This document shows positions 42,952-50,748 of a stretch of 64,000 nt of DNA, piece by piece. The DNA is taken from positions 1,116,001-1,180,000 of the forward strand of contig NZ_WAEL01000001.1 in the NCBI RefSeq assembly GCF_011742925.1, given 5' to 3'. Source of the DNA: Fibrivirga algicola. GTDB lineage: Bacteria; Bacteroidota; Bacteroidia; Cytophagales; Spirosomataceae. Below the pieces are notes generated by a model that was not told where the DNA came from, searched no databases, and saw only the letters and a list, made by a program, of their open reading frames with translations. The position numbers and the translations under genes are program-made. Each line of letters begins with the position of its first letter. Position 1 is the first letter of the stretch.

Positions 42952-43015
42952 TTTATAGCATACAAGCTGACGAATAAGTCAGTGGCGTTCCACCTACTAT
43001 TTACCCATAACTACT

Positions 43016-43423
43016 ATGAGCCTAACTCTTGGTGAATTAAAGGGCATCAACGATACCTTGACTAATTTGTTAAAGGCCCAGGGTCTTATCGATTCAGACA
43101 CATTACTGGAAGCGACTCGCACGCCGAAAGGGCGTAAAGAACTGGCTGAAACTATCGGTATTGACAAATCAATTATCCTGGAATTAGCTAACCGTGCTGA
43201 TTTAGCCCGTATTAAAGGTATTGGTCGCGTTTACAGCGATCTGATGGAAGAGGCCGGCGTTGATACGGTGAAAGAACTGTCGAAACGCGTGCCTGAAAAC
43301 CTGCACGCAAAACTTGTGGAAATTAATAGCATACGTCAACTAACTCAACGGCCACCCTCTGCCGATCAGGTGGCTGGTTTCGTTGAGCAGGCAAAAAATC
43401 TGCCACCCATGCTGGAATACTGA
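43016..43423 (+). CDS. DUF4332 (helix-hairpin-helix-like) protein
   Basis: The protein has 135 residues and is entirely helical. The segment LARIKGIGRVYSDLMEEAGVDTVKELSKRVPENL is a DUF4332-type helix-hairpin-helix pair, usually linked to nucleic-acid binding. There is no signal peptide. It ends at a strong terminator and is convergent with cdaA. Function is unknown beyond the fold. Confidence 0.8.
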   Translation: MSLTLGELKGINDTLTNLLKAQGLIDSDTLLEATRTPKGRKELAETIGIDKSIILELANRADLARIKGIGRVYSDLMEEAGVDTVKELSKRVPENLHAKLVEINSIRQLTQRPPSADQVAGFVEQAKNLPPMLEY

Positions 43424-43457
43424 TCAGCATTTCGTTGGTTGAAGCCAGCGTTATTCT

Positions 43458-43508
43458 ACTCAATAAAAAAGGGGGTCGAAATAACTTCGGCCCCCTTTTT
43501 TATTGAGT
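43458..43508. terminator. Bidirectional terminator between DUF4332 and cdaA
   Basis: Arms of 23 nt at 43458-43480 and 43486-43508 pair with one wobble, enclosing 5 nt. A-run and T-run ends make it work as an intrinsic terminator both ways. The right arm's last base is part of the cdaA stop codon. Confidence 0.85.
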
Positions 43509-44311
43509 TAGGCTAAGGGTCTGGCTAAGTATTTTATCAGTCGTTCTTCCAGGTCGTGCAAGCTCAGATTTAAATCGAGTTGCCCATTGGTGGCTAGTGA
43601 TAAACGGCCGGTTTCTTCCGATATAGCAATCACGGCTGCATCTGTTGCTTCGCTCATACCGATAGCAGCGCGATGCCGGAAACCCAGGGTAGTTGGCAGT
43701 TCAGAATCGTCGGAAACGGGTAAAATACAGCGCGCTGCCTGAATACGCCCCTCGCCGATAAGCACAGCACCATCGTGTAGTGGGCTATATTGATTAAAGA
43801 TGGCCAGTAATAATGGTTTTGAAACTTCGGAATCGATCCGCTCGCCGGTTTCGGCTATTTTCGACAGGTCATCGTTGCGCTGAATAACCAGCAGCCCGCC
43901 GGCAAACTCTGCGGCCAGCATTTTGCAGGCGTCGAGTACGGGGCGAATGGGCGTGATAGGCTCGGGCGTATCAATCTGTCGAAGTAGCCACCGGCGTACC
44001 CAGCGGTTGTTGCCAATGTTAGTCGATTTTCCGATCAGCAATAAAAAACGGCGAATCTCCTGTTGAAAAATAATGATTAGGGCCAGCGCACCAACGCTGA
44101 TAAAATACTCCAGAATGGTGGTCAATAGGTTCAATCCCAGCGCCTTAGCGACCAGATAGAACAGGTAAACCAACAGATAGCCTACGAAGACCCGGCTGGC
44201 AACGCTGCCACGCACTAAGTTGTAAATCTGGTACAGCAGTAGAGCAACAACTGTTATATCGAGCAGATCGAGCCAGCCGACATCAAGGAAGCCAAGGCGA
44301 AAAACGAGCAT
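43508..44311 (-). CDS. cdaA: Diadenylate cyclase CdaA
   Basis: The protein has 267 residues. The ATG at 44311 matches homologues (MLVFRLGFLDVGWLDLLDI); an upstream in-frame TTG at 44335 is less likely. Three N-terminal membrane helices (about 15-95) precede the DAC domain with catalytic DGA (LHDGAVLIGEG) and RHR (GFRHRAAIG). It makes c-di-AMP from two ATP at the membrane, controlling turgor and cell-wall homeostasis. It follows RNase Z by 87 bp on the same strand. Confidence 0.93.
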   Translation of the reverse strand: MLVFRLGFLDVGWLDLLDITVVALLLYQIYNLVRGSVASRVFVGYLLVYLFYLVAKALGLNLLTTILEYFISVGALALIIIFQQEIRRFLLLIGKSTNIGNNRWVRRWLLRQIDTPEPITPIRPVLDACKMLAAEFAGGLLVIQRNDDLSKIAETGERIDSEVSKPLLLAIFNQYSPLHDGAVLIGEGRIQAARCILPVSDDSELPTTLGFRHRAAIGMSEATDAAVIAISEETGRLSLATNGQLDLNLSLHDLEERLIKYLARPLA

Positions 44312-44398
44312 GAAGAAACGGAACTGAGGGAACAAATTGACCGGCCAAGATACAACGATTGACTGCTCAACACGACAAAACCTTCGTGTGTAGTCAGT

Positions 44399-45379
44399 TT
44401 ATACGGTAAACGATTGACCTTCAATGGCCAGTTCGGTGGCTGGAAACTCATCCTGCGCCTCAACCAGAAACTCGTCGAACACCTTGTAACGTGATGAAAA
44501 GTGTCCGATAAGCAACTGACCAACATTGGCTTTCTGAGCCAGTTGGCCGGCCTGTCGGGCAGTGCAATGGTGCACCTCAGAGGCTCGCAGCCCGTTGTCG
44601 TCGCGGAAGGTGGCTTCGTGGTACAGCAGGTCAACTCCCTGTATTTGCTCGATGATCCGTTCATTATACCGGGTATCTGAGCAGTAGGCATACGCCCGTG
44701 GTTTGGGGCCGGGAGTTGTGTAATCGGTAGCCAGAAAAAGGGGTTGTCCTGCTTCGTCGAGCACATCGAGACCTTCTTTCAGCGCTTTCAGTACACTAAC
44801 AGGTATGTCGGCGGGGAGCTTTTCGCGGAGTAACTTCGGCTTGGGCTGTTTTTCACGAAACAGGAAACCAGTGCAGCCAATGCCGTGATCGAGCGGAATG
44901 CTTTCGACGGTCAGGTTGGGCAGGTCAAGCAGTTGTGCGGGCTGGTGCGCATCGACCGCCTGGAAATGGAGGGGAAAGAAAAACTGTCCGTTCGAGACAC
45001 GAAACGTAGTAGTGATGATTTCGTCGAGGCCGTGCGGACCGAAAAGGTACAGGTCTTCGGTCCTTCCGCCCATATTCAGGCTCGACAGCAGCGGCATCAA
45101 CCCAAAATAATGGTCGCCGTGGAGGTGGCTAATGAAAATGTACTTCAACCGACTGGGCCGGGCACGCTGCTCGATGAGCCGGTATTGCGTGCCTTCGCCA
45201 CAGTCGATCAGGAAATGATCATTGCTGTAGGTCACCAACTGAGCCGTCTGGTGGCGGTCCAGGGCGGGCGAGGCCGACCCTGAACCTAAAATTGTCACGG
45301 CAAAAGGTACCGCCGATGGCTTGTCAGCAACCGGATGGTCAACGTTCTGGCTCGAAGCTTTCGTCCAACTCTCCATCAT
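44399..45379 (-). CDS. rnz: Ribonuclease Z
   Basis: This 326-residue metallo-beta-lactamase-fold nuclease removes tRNA 3' trailers. It has SHLHGDHYFG (zinc-binding HxHxDH), GEGTQYRLI and the late histidines in LLYHEATFRDD and IGHFSSRY. An extra 25 residues precede the usual start (VPFAVTILGSGS), and the only starts are two adjacent ATGs (45379, 45376). The gene therefore overlaps the upstream STAS gene by about 40 nt. Two of the three local tRNA genes lack an encoded CCA, consistent with need for this enzyme. Confidence 0.92.
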   Translation of the reverse strand: MMESWTKASSQNVDHPVADKPSAVPFAVTILGSGSASPALDRHQTAQLVTYSNDHFLIDCGEGTQYRLIEQRARPSRLKYIFISHLHGDHYFGLMPLLSSLNMGGRTEDLYLFGPHGLDEIITTTFRVSNGQFFFPLHFQAVDAHQPAQLLDLPNLTVESIPLDHGIGCTGFLFREKQPKPKLLREKLPADIPVSVLKALKEGLDVLDEAGQPLFLATDYTTPGPKPRAYAYCSDTRYNERIIEQIQGVDLLYHEATFRDDNGLRASEVHHCTARQAGQLAQKANVGQLLIGHFSSRYKVFDEFLVEAQDEFPATELAIEGQSFTV

Positions 45380-45758
45380 ACTCGTCGTCGGCTCCGCTAC
45401 CGAAATCGTTTTCTAATTCGTTCATGAACACGGCGTCGATTGCTTCTTCCACCGTGGGTAAAATTGTGAGATCCGCAATGTTGGTCTCGTACAGAAAATC
45501 CGTCAGGTCATCATCTTTGGTTACCAGAACCAGCAGGCCCAACTCATTGCTACATTGCCGGTTGATCTTCCGGATAGCCATTACGCCGCTGTCATCGACG
45601 GTCCGGATGGTGGCCAGATCAACAATCAGGCGGCTGAATCCTTCACGAAACAGGCTCCGTGCTGTGGTTTCAAACTGGGCGGGTGCTTCTCCCGTAAATT
45701 GCCCTTCACTGGCGCGAAGCAGGGCGTACCGTTCCGTCTTCTCGATACTAAACTCCAT
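45339..45758 (-). CDS. STAS domain protein (anti-anti-sigma-like)
   Basis: The protein has 139 residues. The STAS domain (1-100) has the conserved loop TVDDSGVMAI, where the Ser is the family's phosphorylation site. A strongly acidic tail (DFGSGADDEYDGELDESFEPE) follows. No cognate anti-sigma kinase is adjacent. The 3' end overlaps rnz by about 40 nt, so the two are translationally linked. Role in a partner-switching system is inferred from the fold only. Confidence 0.8.
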   Translation of the reverse strand: MEFSIEKTERYALLRASEGQFTGEAPAQFETTARSLFREGFSRLIVDLATIRTVDDSGVMAIRKINRQCSNELGLLVLVTKDDDLTDFLYETNIADLTILPTVEEAIDAVFMNELENDFGSGADDEYDGELDESFEPER

Positions 45759-45776
45759 TTATTCTGATGCGTTTTT

Positions 45777-46745
45777 TTAATTAGTACGAACACTTTTATC
45801 CAAGTAAGCCTGAATGGCGGCTTCAACGCGGGCATTGGCATCACCTCCACCGGTTGAGTTAAACGCCTGCCCGGTCACGGTTTCATAGAGCTCAATGTAA
45901 CGGGCCGAAATCTGATCAATCCATTCGTCGCTCATTGGCGGAATCGTTTGCCCGTCTTTCCCCTGAAAGTTATTAGCAATAAGCCATTCTCTAACGAATT
46001 CTTTCGACAATTGTTTCTGCGCTTCACCCGACGCCAGCCGTTCAGCATACCCGTCGACGTAGTAATACCGGCTCGAATCGGGCGTATGCACTTCATCGAT
46101 CAGGTAAATGGTGTCACCAATCCGGCCAAATTCATACTTGGTGTCGACCAGGATCAGGCCCCGTTCGCGGGCCATCTGGCTACCCCGCGCAAACAACGCC
46201 AGCGCGTATTGCTCCAACTGAACGTACTCGGCTTCACTCACCAGGCCACCGTCAATGATGGCCTCGCGCGAAATATCTTCGTCGTGGCCCTCGTGCGCCT
46301 TGGTCGTTGGCGTAATGATCGGCTGGGGCAACTGCTCGCTTTCCCGTAGACCGTCGGGCAGGGTAACGCCGCATAGCTCACGGCCCCCATCGCGGTAGGT
46401 ACGCCAGGCATGGCCGGCCAGGTATCCCCGCACCACCATCTCGACCGGATACGGCTCGCAGGCCCGGCCTGCGCTCACATTCGGATCAGGTACGTCGATC
46501 AGCCAGTTGGGCACAATATCGGCGGTGGCCGCCAGAAAATGCGCTGCCGTCTGATTCAGTACTTGTCCTTTGTAGGGGATTGGCCGTGGCAAGACCACAT
46601 CAAAAGCCGAAATCCGGTCAGATGCGATCATTACCAGCAGGGGGCCGCCGGGGTGATTGGCAAACGAGTACACGTCGCGAACTTTACCCTTGTAGTAGCC
46701 GGTTTGGCCGGGAAAGTTGAAATGGGTTTCCTGAATAGCAGGCAT
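45777..46745 (-). CDS. purC: Phosphoribosylaminoimidazole-succinocarboxamide synthase
   Basis: The 322-residue SAICAR synthase joins CAIR and aspartate with ATP in purine synthesis. Motifs include [52 protein letters not shown] and [10 protein letters not shown]. It is of the longer yeast-like type (over 300 residues). It sits 18 bp upstream of the STAS gene, so purC, STAS, rnz and cdaA may form one transcript. Confidence 0.95.
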   Translation of the reverse strand: MPAIQETHFNFPGQTGYYKGKVRDVYSFANHPGGPLLVMIASDRISAFDVVLPRPIPYKGQVLNQTAAHFLAATADIVPNWLIDVPDPNVSAGRACEPYPVEMVVRGYLAGHAWRTYRDGGRELCGVTLPDGLRESEQLPQPIITPTTKAHEGHDEDISREAIIDGGLVSEAEYVQLEQYALALFARGSQMARERGLILVDTKYEFGRIGDTIYLIDEVHTPDSSRYYYVDGYAERLASGEAQKQLSKEFVREWLIANNFQGKDGQTIPPMSDEWIDQISARYIELYETVTGQAFNSTGGGDANARVEAAIQAYLDKSVRTN

Positions 46746-46797
46746 AGAAAAGGAAGTCGTAAGTCAAAAGAAATCCAAAGTCGGGAAAGTTAACTGA

Positions 46798-47976
46798 CTA
46801 GGTCAGCCGCTCAATGATAATGGCCGATGCACCGCCGCCGCCATTACAGATGCCAACGGCTCCATAGCGGCCACCGCGCTGGTGCAGTACGTTTGTGAGG
46901 GTGGAAACGATGCGGGAGCCGGACGATCCCAGCGGGTGTCCCAGCGACACAGCGCCGCCGAACACGTTCAACTTCTCCTGGGGTACGTTCAGCACCTGAC
47001 TGAACGCCAGCGGTACCACCGCAAACGCTTCGTTAATTTCAAAAAAATCGATCTGGTCAATGGTCAGTCCGGCCCGTTCCAGCGCTAGTGGTACGGCTTT
47101 GGTAGGCGCGGTCGTGAACCACTGCGGCTCCTGTTCGGCATCGGCATAAGCCACAATCCGGGCCAGGGGTTTCAGCCCCAGTTCGGCGGCTTTGGTGGCA
47201 CTCATCAGCACCAGTGCCGACGCGCCATCGTTGATGGTCGAGGCGTTGGCTGCCGTAACCGTGCCGGTTTTAGTGAAGGCCGGTTTTAAAGTCGGAATCT
47301 TGTCGAAAAATACGTTTTTATATTCTTCGTCTTCACTGACCGTGACCGGTCCCTTACGGCCGGGCACCTCAACGGGCACAATCTCCGAAGCGAAGTGGCC
47401 GGCATTGGTTGTGGCTTCGGCACGTTGGTAGGACTGAATGGCGTAGGCATCCTGTTCTTCGCGGCTGATCTGGTATTTCTCGGCGGTGGCATCGGCAAAA
47501 ACGCCCATAGCACACTGGTCATATACATCGATCAAACCATCTTTCGCCAGGCCGTCGACCAGCTCAGCGTTACCATATTTATAGCCGAACCGGGCCTTGG
47601 GTACGTAATAGGGTACGTTCGACATGCTTTCCATGCCGCCGGCTACGGCCACATCGACCAGGCCAAGCTGGATGCTCTGCGCCGCCAGCATGATTGATTT
47701 AGTACCCGATGCACATACCTTGTTGATGGTGGTGCAGGGAATGTTGGCGGGCAAACCAGCCTTCAGTGCGGCCTGTTTGGCGGGGGCCTGCCCCACGTTG
47801 GCCGAGACCACATTACCCATGTATACCTCCTGAACCTGATCGGGCGAAACGCCGGCCCGTTCAAGCGCGCCTTTAATGGCGGCTGCGCCCAGTTCGGTAG
47901 CCGACAGCGTAGATAGAGCGCCGCCGAAACTGCCGATTGGGGTTCGTACTGCCGAAATAATAACTACATCCTGCAT
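46798..47976 (-). CDS. Acetyl-CoA C-acyltransferase (thiolase)
   Basis: The protein has 392 residues from the ATG at 47976 ([15 protein letters not shown]); an in-frame ATG at 48021 would add 15 residues overlapping the next gene. The catalytic Cys88 ([10 protein letters not shown]), His in [10 protein letters not shown] and Cys in GICNGGGGA are intact. It interconverts acetyl-CoA and acetoacetyl-CoA or cleaves 3-ketoacyl-CoA. It stands between purC and the Bat-type genes without an obvious pathway partner. Confidence 0.93.
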   Translation of the reverse strand: MQDVVIISAVRTPIGSFGGALSTLSATELGAAAIKGALERAGVSPDQVQEVYMGNVVSANVGQAPAKQAALKAGLPANIPCTTINKVCASGTKSIMLAAQSIQLGLVDVAVAGGMESMSNVPYYVPKARFGYKYGNAELVDGLAKDGLIDVYDQCAMGVFADATAEKYQISREEQDAYAIQSYQRAEATTNAGHFASEIVPVEVPGRKGPVTVSEDEEYKNVFFDKIPTLKPAFTKTGTVTAANASTINDGASALVLMSATKAAELGLKPLARIVAYADAEQEPQWFTTAPTKAVPLALERAGLTIDQIDFFEINEAFAVVPLAFSQVLNVPQEKLNVFGGAVSLGHPLGSSGSRIVSTLTNVLHQRGGRYGAVGICNGGGGASAIIIERLT

Positions 47977-48014
47977 AATTGATTGACTTGTCGAGTGTTG
48001 ATGAATAAAAAAGG

Positions 48015-48722
48015 TTACCACCGGCCGGCCGGTTTGTCGGTGGTTGGTTTGGCGGCACGGCGACGGGCCAGTTCATACGGCAAATCGTCGGCTTGCAGGG
48101 CATCGAGTACCTGCCGGGCCTGTTCGTCAGAGAGTGTGGTGTTTCTGAGTCGGTTGAGCCGATCCTGCTGTTGCTCTGTTTTATCTACCTGTTGCCCCTG
48201 CACCGCTTCTGGCTGCGGCGTAGGCTGGGGTGTTGTCTGAACAGCTTTTTTTCGAGCCTGCTTACCGGAAAAACGTACCTTCAGGAGCTCAAAGTTCTGG
48301 CGGGCAATGCTGTTATCCGGGTCATTCAACAAGGCCGTGCGTAAGTGCCCCAGTGCGGCCGACGTATCTCTGCTGATGCAGGCCAACAAACTCAGTTGTG
48401 TGGCGGCAATGGCTGTCAACTGGGGTGTTGCTTCAGCCCCGCCCAGTTCATACTGGCGCTTCGCCGAAGCGTACTGACCTAACTTGAAATAGACATGCCC
48501 CAGGTTGATCCGTTCGCCAAGCAGGGGAGCCGGGCTGGTTTGTATAATGTAGCGGTAGTGCGTCAGGGCTTCCTGATAGCGACCCATCTTATACGCTAAA
48601 GCGGCCTGTTTACGCACCTGATTCCGACGGGAAACCAACCCCAGTTTAGTTTCGCCCACCATGGTATCGAACCAGGTGGCGAGGATAATCAGCAGACTTG
48701 CCAGGCGTACCAGAAGAAGCAT
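48015..48722 (-). CDS. TPR protein of the Bat operon (BatC-like)
   Basis: The protein has 235 residues: an N-terminal membrane segment (MLLLVRLASLLIILATWF), two or three TPR units (about 45-130) and a Gln/Pro-rich tail followed by a conserved C-terminal patch (LSDEQARQVLDALQADD). Position directly after a VWA gene and the end motif match BatC of Bacteroidota aerotolerance (Bat) operons. These are thought to act in envelope stress; the mechanism is unknown. Confidence 0.78.
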   Translation of the reverse strand: MLLLVRLASLLIILATWFDTMVGETKLGLVSRRNQVRKQAALAYKMGRYQEALTHYRYIIQTSPAPLLGERINLGHVYFKLGQYASAKRQYELGGAEATPQLTAIAATQLSLLACISRDTSAALGHLRTALLNDPDNSIARQNFELLKVRFSGKQARKKAVQTTPQPTPQPEAVQGQQVDKTEQQQDRLNRLRNTTLSDEQARQVLDALQADDLPYELARRRAAKPTTDKPAGRW

Positions 48723-48767
48723 AGTGAGGTCAAAAGTACGGAAATTTACCTGTCAGCCACGGGATTC

Positions 48768-49721
48768 TTACAGGCGAAGTGTGCGCACCGTGACGAGCAC
48801 GTCCAGCATAACAAGAAAGAGCGCAATCCCCAAAAAGTAGTAGTACTTGTTGGTTGTCACGGTAACGCGCCGCTGATTGATGGTCCGGCCGGGCAGCGAC
48901 CGCAAACCCGTGGCCAGGTCGTTGGCTAGGTGGTCGGTCAGATCATGGTACTGGCCCGACGTGGATTTTATCAACGACCGAAGAAAATCGCGGTTAAGGC
49001 GAGTATGGGCCAGTTGACCTTGTTCGTCGGTCAAAAAGGCTTTACCGTTACGCAGCACACTGCCGGCATCGGTGCCAATGCCGGCGGCAAATAGAGCGAT
49101 GTCATACTGTACCAATCTGCTTAAGGTGGCTGGGGGGCAGGAGCCGAAATTTTCACCATCACTAAGCAACACAATGGCCCGGGTACGTTGCTGCGTGCTC
49201 GAATCGGCCACCATTTTATCTTTGGCCAGGTTGATGGCTTCGCATAGATTAGTGCCACCGCCCACGGCATCACTCCGTACGGCCTGCACCAATTGATTCA
49301 AGGCCTGGTGGTCGGATGTCAGCGGCGAGAGCACGTACGATTGATCAGACACCAGAATAAGACCAAACCGATCGGTCACTAATGAGTCGGTAAGCTGTTG
49401 CAGCATGAACTTGGCGCGTTCGAGGCGGGTGGGTGCTACATCCGTTGCATCCATGGACCGCGATACGTCGAGCAGCACAAAGACATCCCGACCCTGCGCC
49501 GACATGGCCCGGGTCGCTTCGCCAAACAGCGGGCCCATCAGGGCTATCAGCAACATGCCAACCGCAAGTGAACGAAGTACAAACTTGGGCACTACTGACC
49601 AGGGTGTAGTGCGTAGCTGCCTGGCCAACCGGAGGGTCCGTATGAAATAAACCGCGTATAGGACGATAAATAGCCCTATAACGCCTACTTCCGTTGGCGA
49701 GAATGAAAATAACCAGTTCAT
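48768..49721 (-). CDS. VWA domain protein (BatA/BatB-like)
   Basis: The protein has 317 residues. Membrane helices at the N-terminus (about 8-27 and 50-70) and C-terminus (about 296-315) flank a VWA domain with MIDAS residues DVSRS near residue 85, then GGGTNLCEAI and LLSDGENFG. This layout is that of BatA/BatB, which dock other proteins at the inner membrane. Only one VWA gene is present here, whereas typical bat loci have two. It is 45 bp upstream of the BatC-like gene. Confidence 0.85.
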   Translation of the reverse strand: MNWLFSFSPTEVGVIGLFIVLYAVYFIRTLRLARQLRTTPWSVVPKFVLRSLAVGMLLIALMGPLFGEATRAMSAQGRDVFVLLDVSRSMDATDVAPTRLERAKFMLQQLTDSLVTDRFGLILVSDQSYVLSPLTSDHQALNQLVQAVRSDAVGGGTNLCEAINLAKDKMVADSSTQQRTRAIVLLSDGENFGSCPPATLSRLVQYDIALFAAGIGTDAGSVLRNGKAFLTDEQGQLAHTRLNRDFLRSLIKSTSGQYHDLTDHLANDLATGLRSLPGRTINQRRVTVTTNKYYYFLGIALFLVMLDVLVTVRTLRL

Positions 49722-49865
49722 AAAAAAAAATTTACCTCGTTAGTCGGCAGGTAACCGCAGCGTCAGTAGACTCACTTCCAGATATTTGTACAATAGGCGC
49801 TTGTTTGATTGCTGATCCGGGTTGTGCGAAATTAGCTGGATTGTGAAGAAATTCTTGCTCTGGGA

Positions 49866-49896
49866 TTGGGAAACGCATTTTCTCCTGCTATATTTG
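49866..49896 (+). promoter_or_regulatory. Promoter of tRNA-Ser
   Basis: TTG (49866-49868), a 20-nt spacer, and TATATTTG (49889-49896), an exact TAnnTTTG -7 box. It lies 41 nt upstream of the mature tRNA 5' end. Confidence 0.65.
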
Positions 49897-49937
49897 CATC
49901 CTCATCAGGCGGGAAACGGCAGGATGATCAGCCGAGT

Positions 49938-50027
49938 GGAGAGATGGGTGAGTGGCTGAAACCAGCAGTTTGCTAAACTGCCGTACCCGCAAGGGTACCG
50001 CGGGTTCGAATCCCGCTCTCTCCGCCA
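49938..50027 (+). tRNA. tRNA-Ser(GCT)
   Basis: A 90-nt class II tRNA with long variable arm (TACCCGCAAGGGTA). The acceptor GGAGAGA pairs with TCTCTCC; the anticodon stem GCAGT/ACTGC holds loop TTGCTAA with anticodon GCT; the T loop is GGTTCGAATCC. The 3' CCA is encoded, unlike the next two tRNAs. Confidence 0.95.
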
Positions 50028-50052
50028 CAGTACAGTTAATTAATTTTTTTAG

Positions 50053-50060
50053 TACCTTTG
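50053..50060 (+). promoter_or_regulatory. -7 box upstream of tRNA-Pro
   Basis: TACCTTTG is an exact TAnnTTTG match 38 nt before tRNA-Pro. It suggests that tRNA-Pro has its own promoter and is not only read through from tRNA-Ser. Confidence 0.55.
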
Positions 50061-50098
50061 TCTGTCTGTTTTCGCCGGTGACAAACAAATAAACACCT

Positions 50099-50172
50099 CG
50101 GGGTGTAGCGTAGCCCGGTATCGCGCCTGCTTTGGGAGCAGGAGGTCGTAGGTTCGAATCCTGCCACCCCGA
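50099..50172 (+). tRNA. tRNA-Pro(TGG)
   Basis: A 74-nt cloverleaf: acceptor CGGGGTG/CACCCCG with discriminator A, anticodon stem CCTGC/GCAGG with loop TTTGGGA and anticodon TGG, T loop GGTTCGAATCC. CCA is not encoded. A perfect 13-bp hairpin with T-run follows 5 nt later. Confidence 0.95.
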
Positions 50173-50177
50173 CTAGT

Positions 50178-50208
50178 AAAGCCTGAAATCGTAGTGATTT
50201 CAGGCTTT
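50178..50208 (+). terminator. Terminator after tRNA-Pro
   Basis: Arms AAAGCCTGAAATC (50178-50190) and GATTTCAGGCTTT (50196-50208) are perfect with a 5-nt loop, followed by TTCTTTTT. Confidence 0.85.
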
Positions 50209-50212
50209 TTCT

Positions 50213-50538
50213 TTTTACGTACACCTTACGCTTATTTACCTGTTGTTAGTCGCTCCTTATCAGGCAGTATCGGGCTAGTTGCAAAGTAGAAAAGGTAGAG
50301 TTACGTTGTCACAAAATGCTCGCGACTGTTTGCTACTTAGCTGTCTGCCGTAATTTTACAGTTGATTGTTTCAGTTGTTTAGGTATCATCCATTGGGCTT
50401 ATTAGATATCGGAACAAGGAGATTAAGGCCGATTTTTCGGGAAAATTGGCCCTTTGTGCGTACTTTTGGGCATCGGGTTTTAGAACTGATCGACGCTGAC
50501 GTCGGAAAGATTGTACATCAACTACCCTCACTTATCCT
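50213..50538. other. Spacer between tRNA-Pro and tRNA-Arg, no gene seen
   Basis: About 325 bases without a recognisable gene or structured RNA. A TACTTTTG (50461-50468) matches TAnnTTTG but has no TTG at the right upstream distance and lies 70 nt from tRNA-Arg. The promoter for that tRNA is therefore not clearly placed. Confidence 0.45.
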
Positions 50539-50612
50539 GGTCCCATAGCTCAGCTGGATAGAGCATCTTCCTTCTAAGAAGGCGGTCATTGGTTCGAATC
50601 CAATTGGGATCA
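50539..50612 (+). tRNA. tRNA-Arg(TCT)
   Basis: A 74-nt cloverleaf: acceptor GGTCCCA/TGGGATC with one G-T pair and discriminator A, D arm AGCTCAGCTGGATAGAGC, anticodon stem TCTTC/GAAGG with loop CTTCTAA and anticodon TCT, T loop GGTTCGAATCC. CCA is not encoded. A hairpin with T-run follows. Confidence 0.95.
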
Positions 50613-50622
50613 CTTGATTATC

Positions 50623-50651
50623 AGCCGTCTAGCTATACATGCTGGACGGCT
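50623..50651 (+). terminator. Terminator after tRNA-Arg
   Basis: AGCCGTCTAGC (50623-50633) pairs with GCTGGACGGCT (50641-50651) with one wobble, followed by a TTTTT run. Confidence 0.8.
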
Positions 50652-50748
50652 TTTTTATTGCCTCGCCAGCAAACTCGCTCATAAGCTTTAAACCTGAACC
50701 AATCATGTGCAACACGTCCGGGTTGACTCAGGCTGGCAGGTATATCGG

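Noticed and set aside
50461-50468. TACTTTTG as the promoter of tRNA-Arg
   Set aside because: It matches the -7 consensus but has no TTG at about 20 nt upstream and lies about 70 nt from the tRNA.
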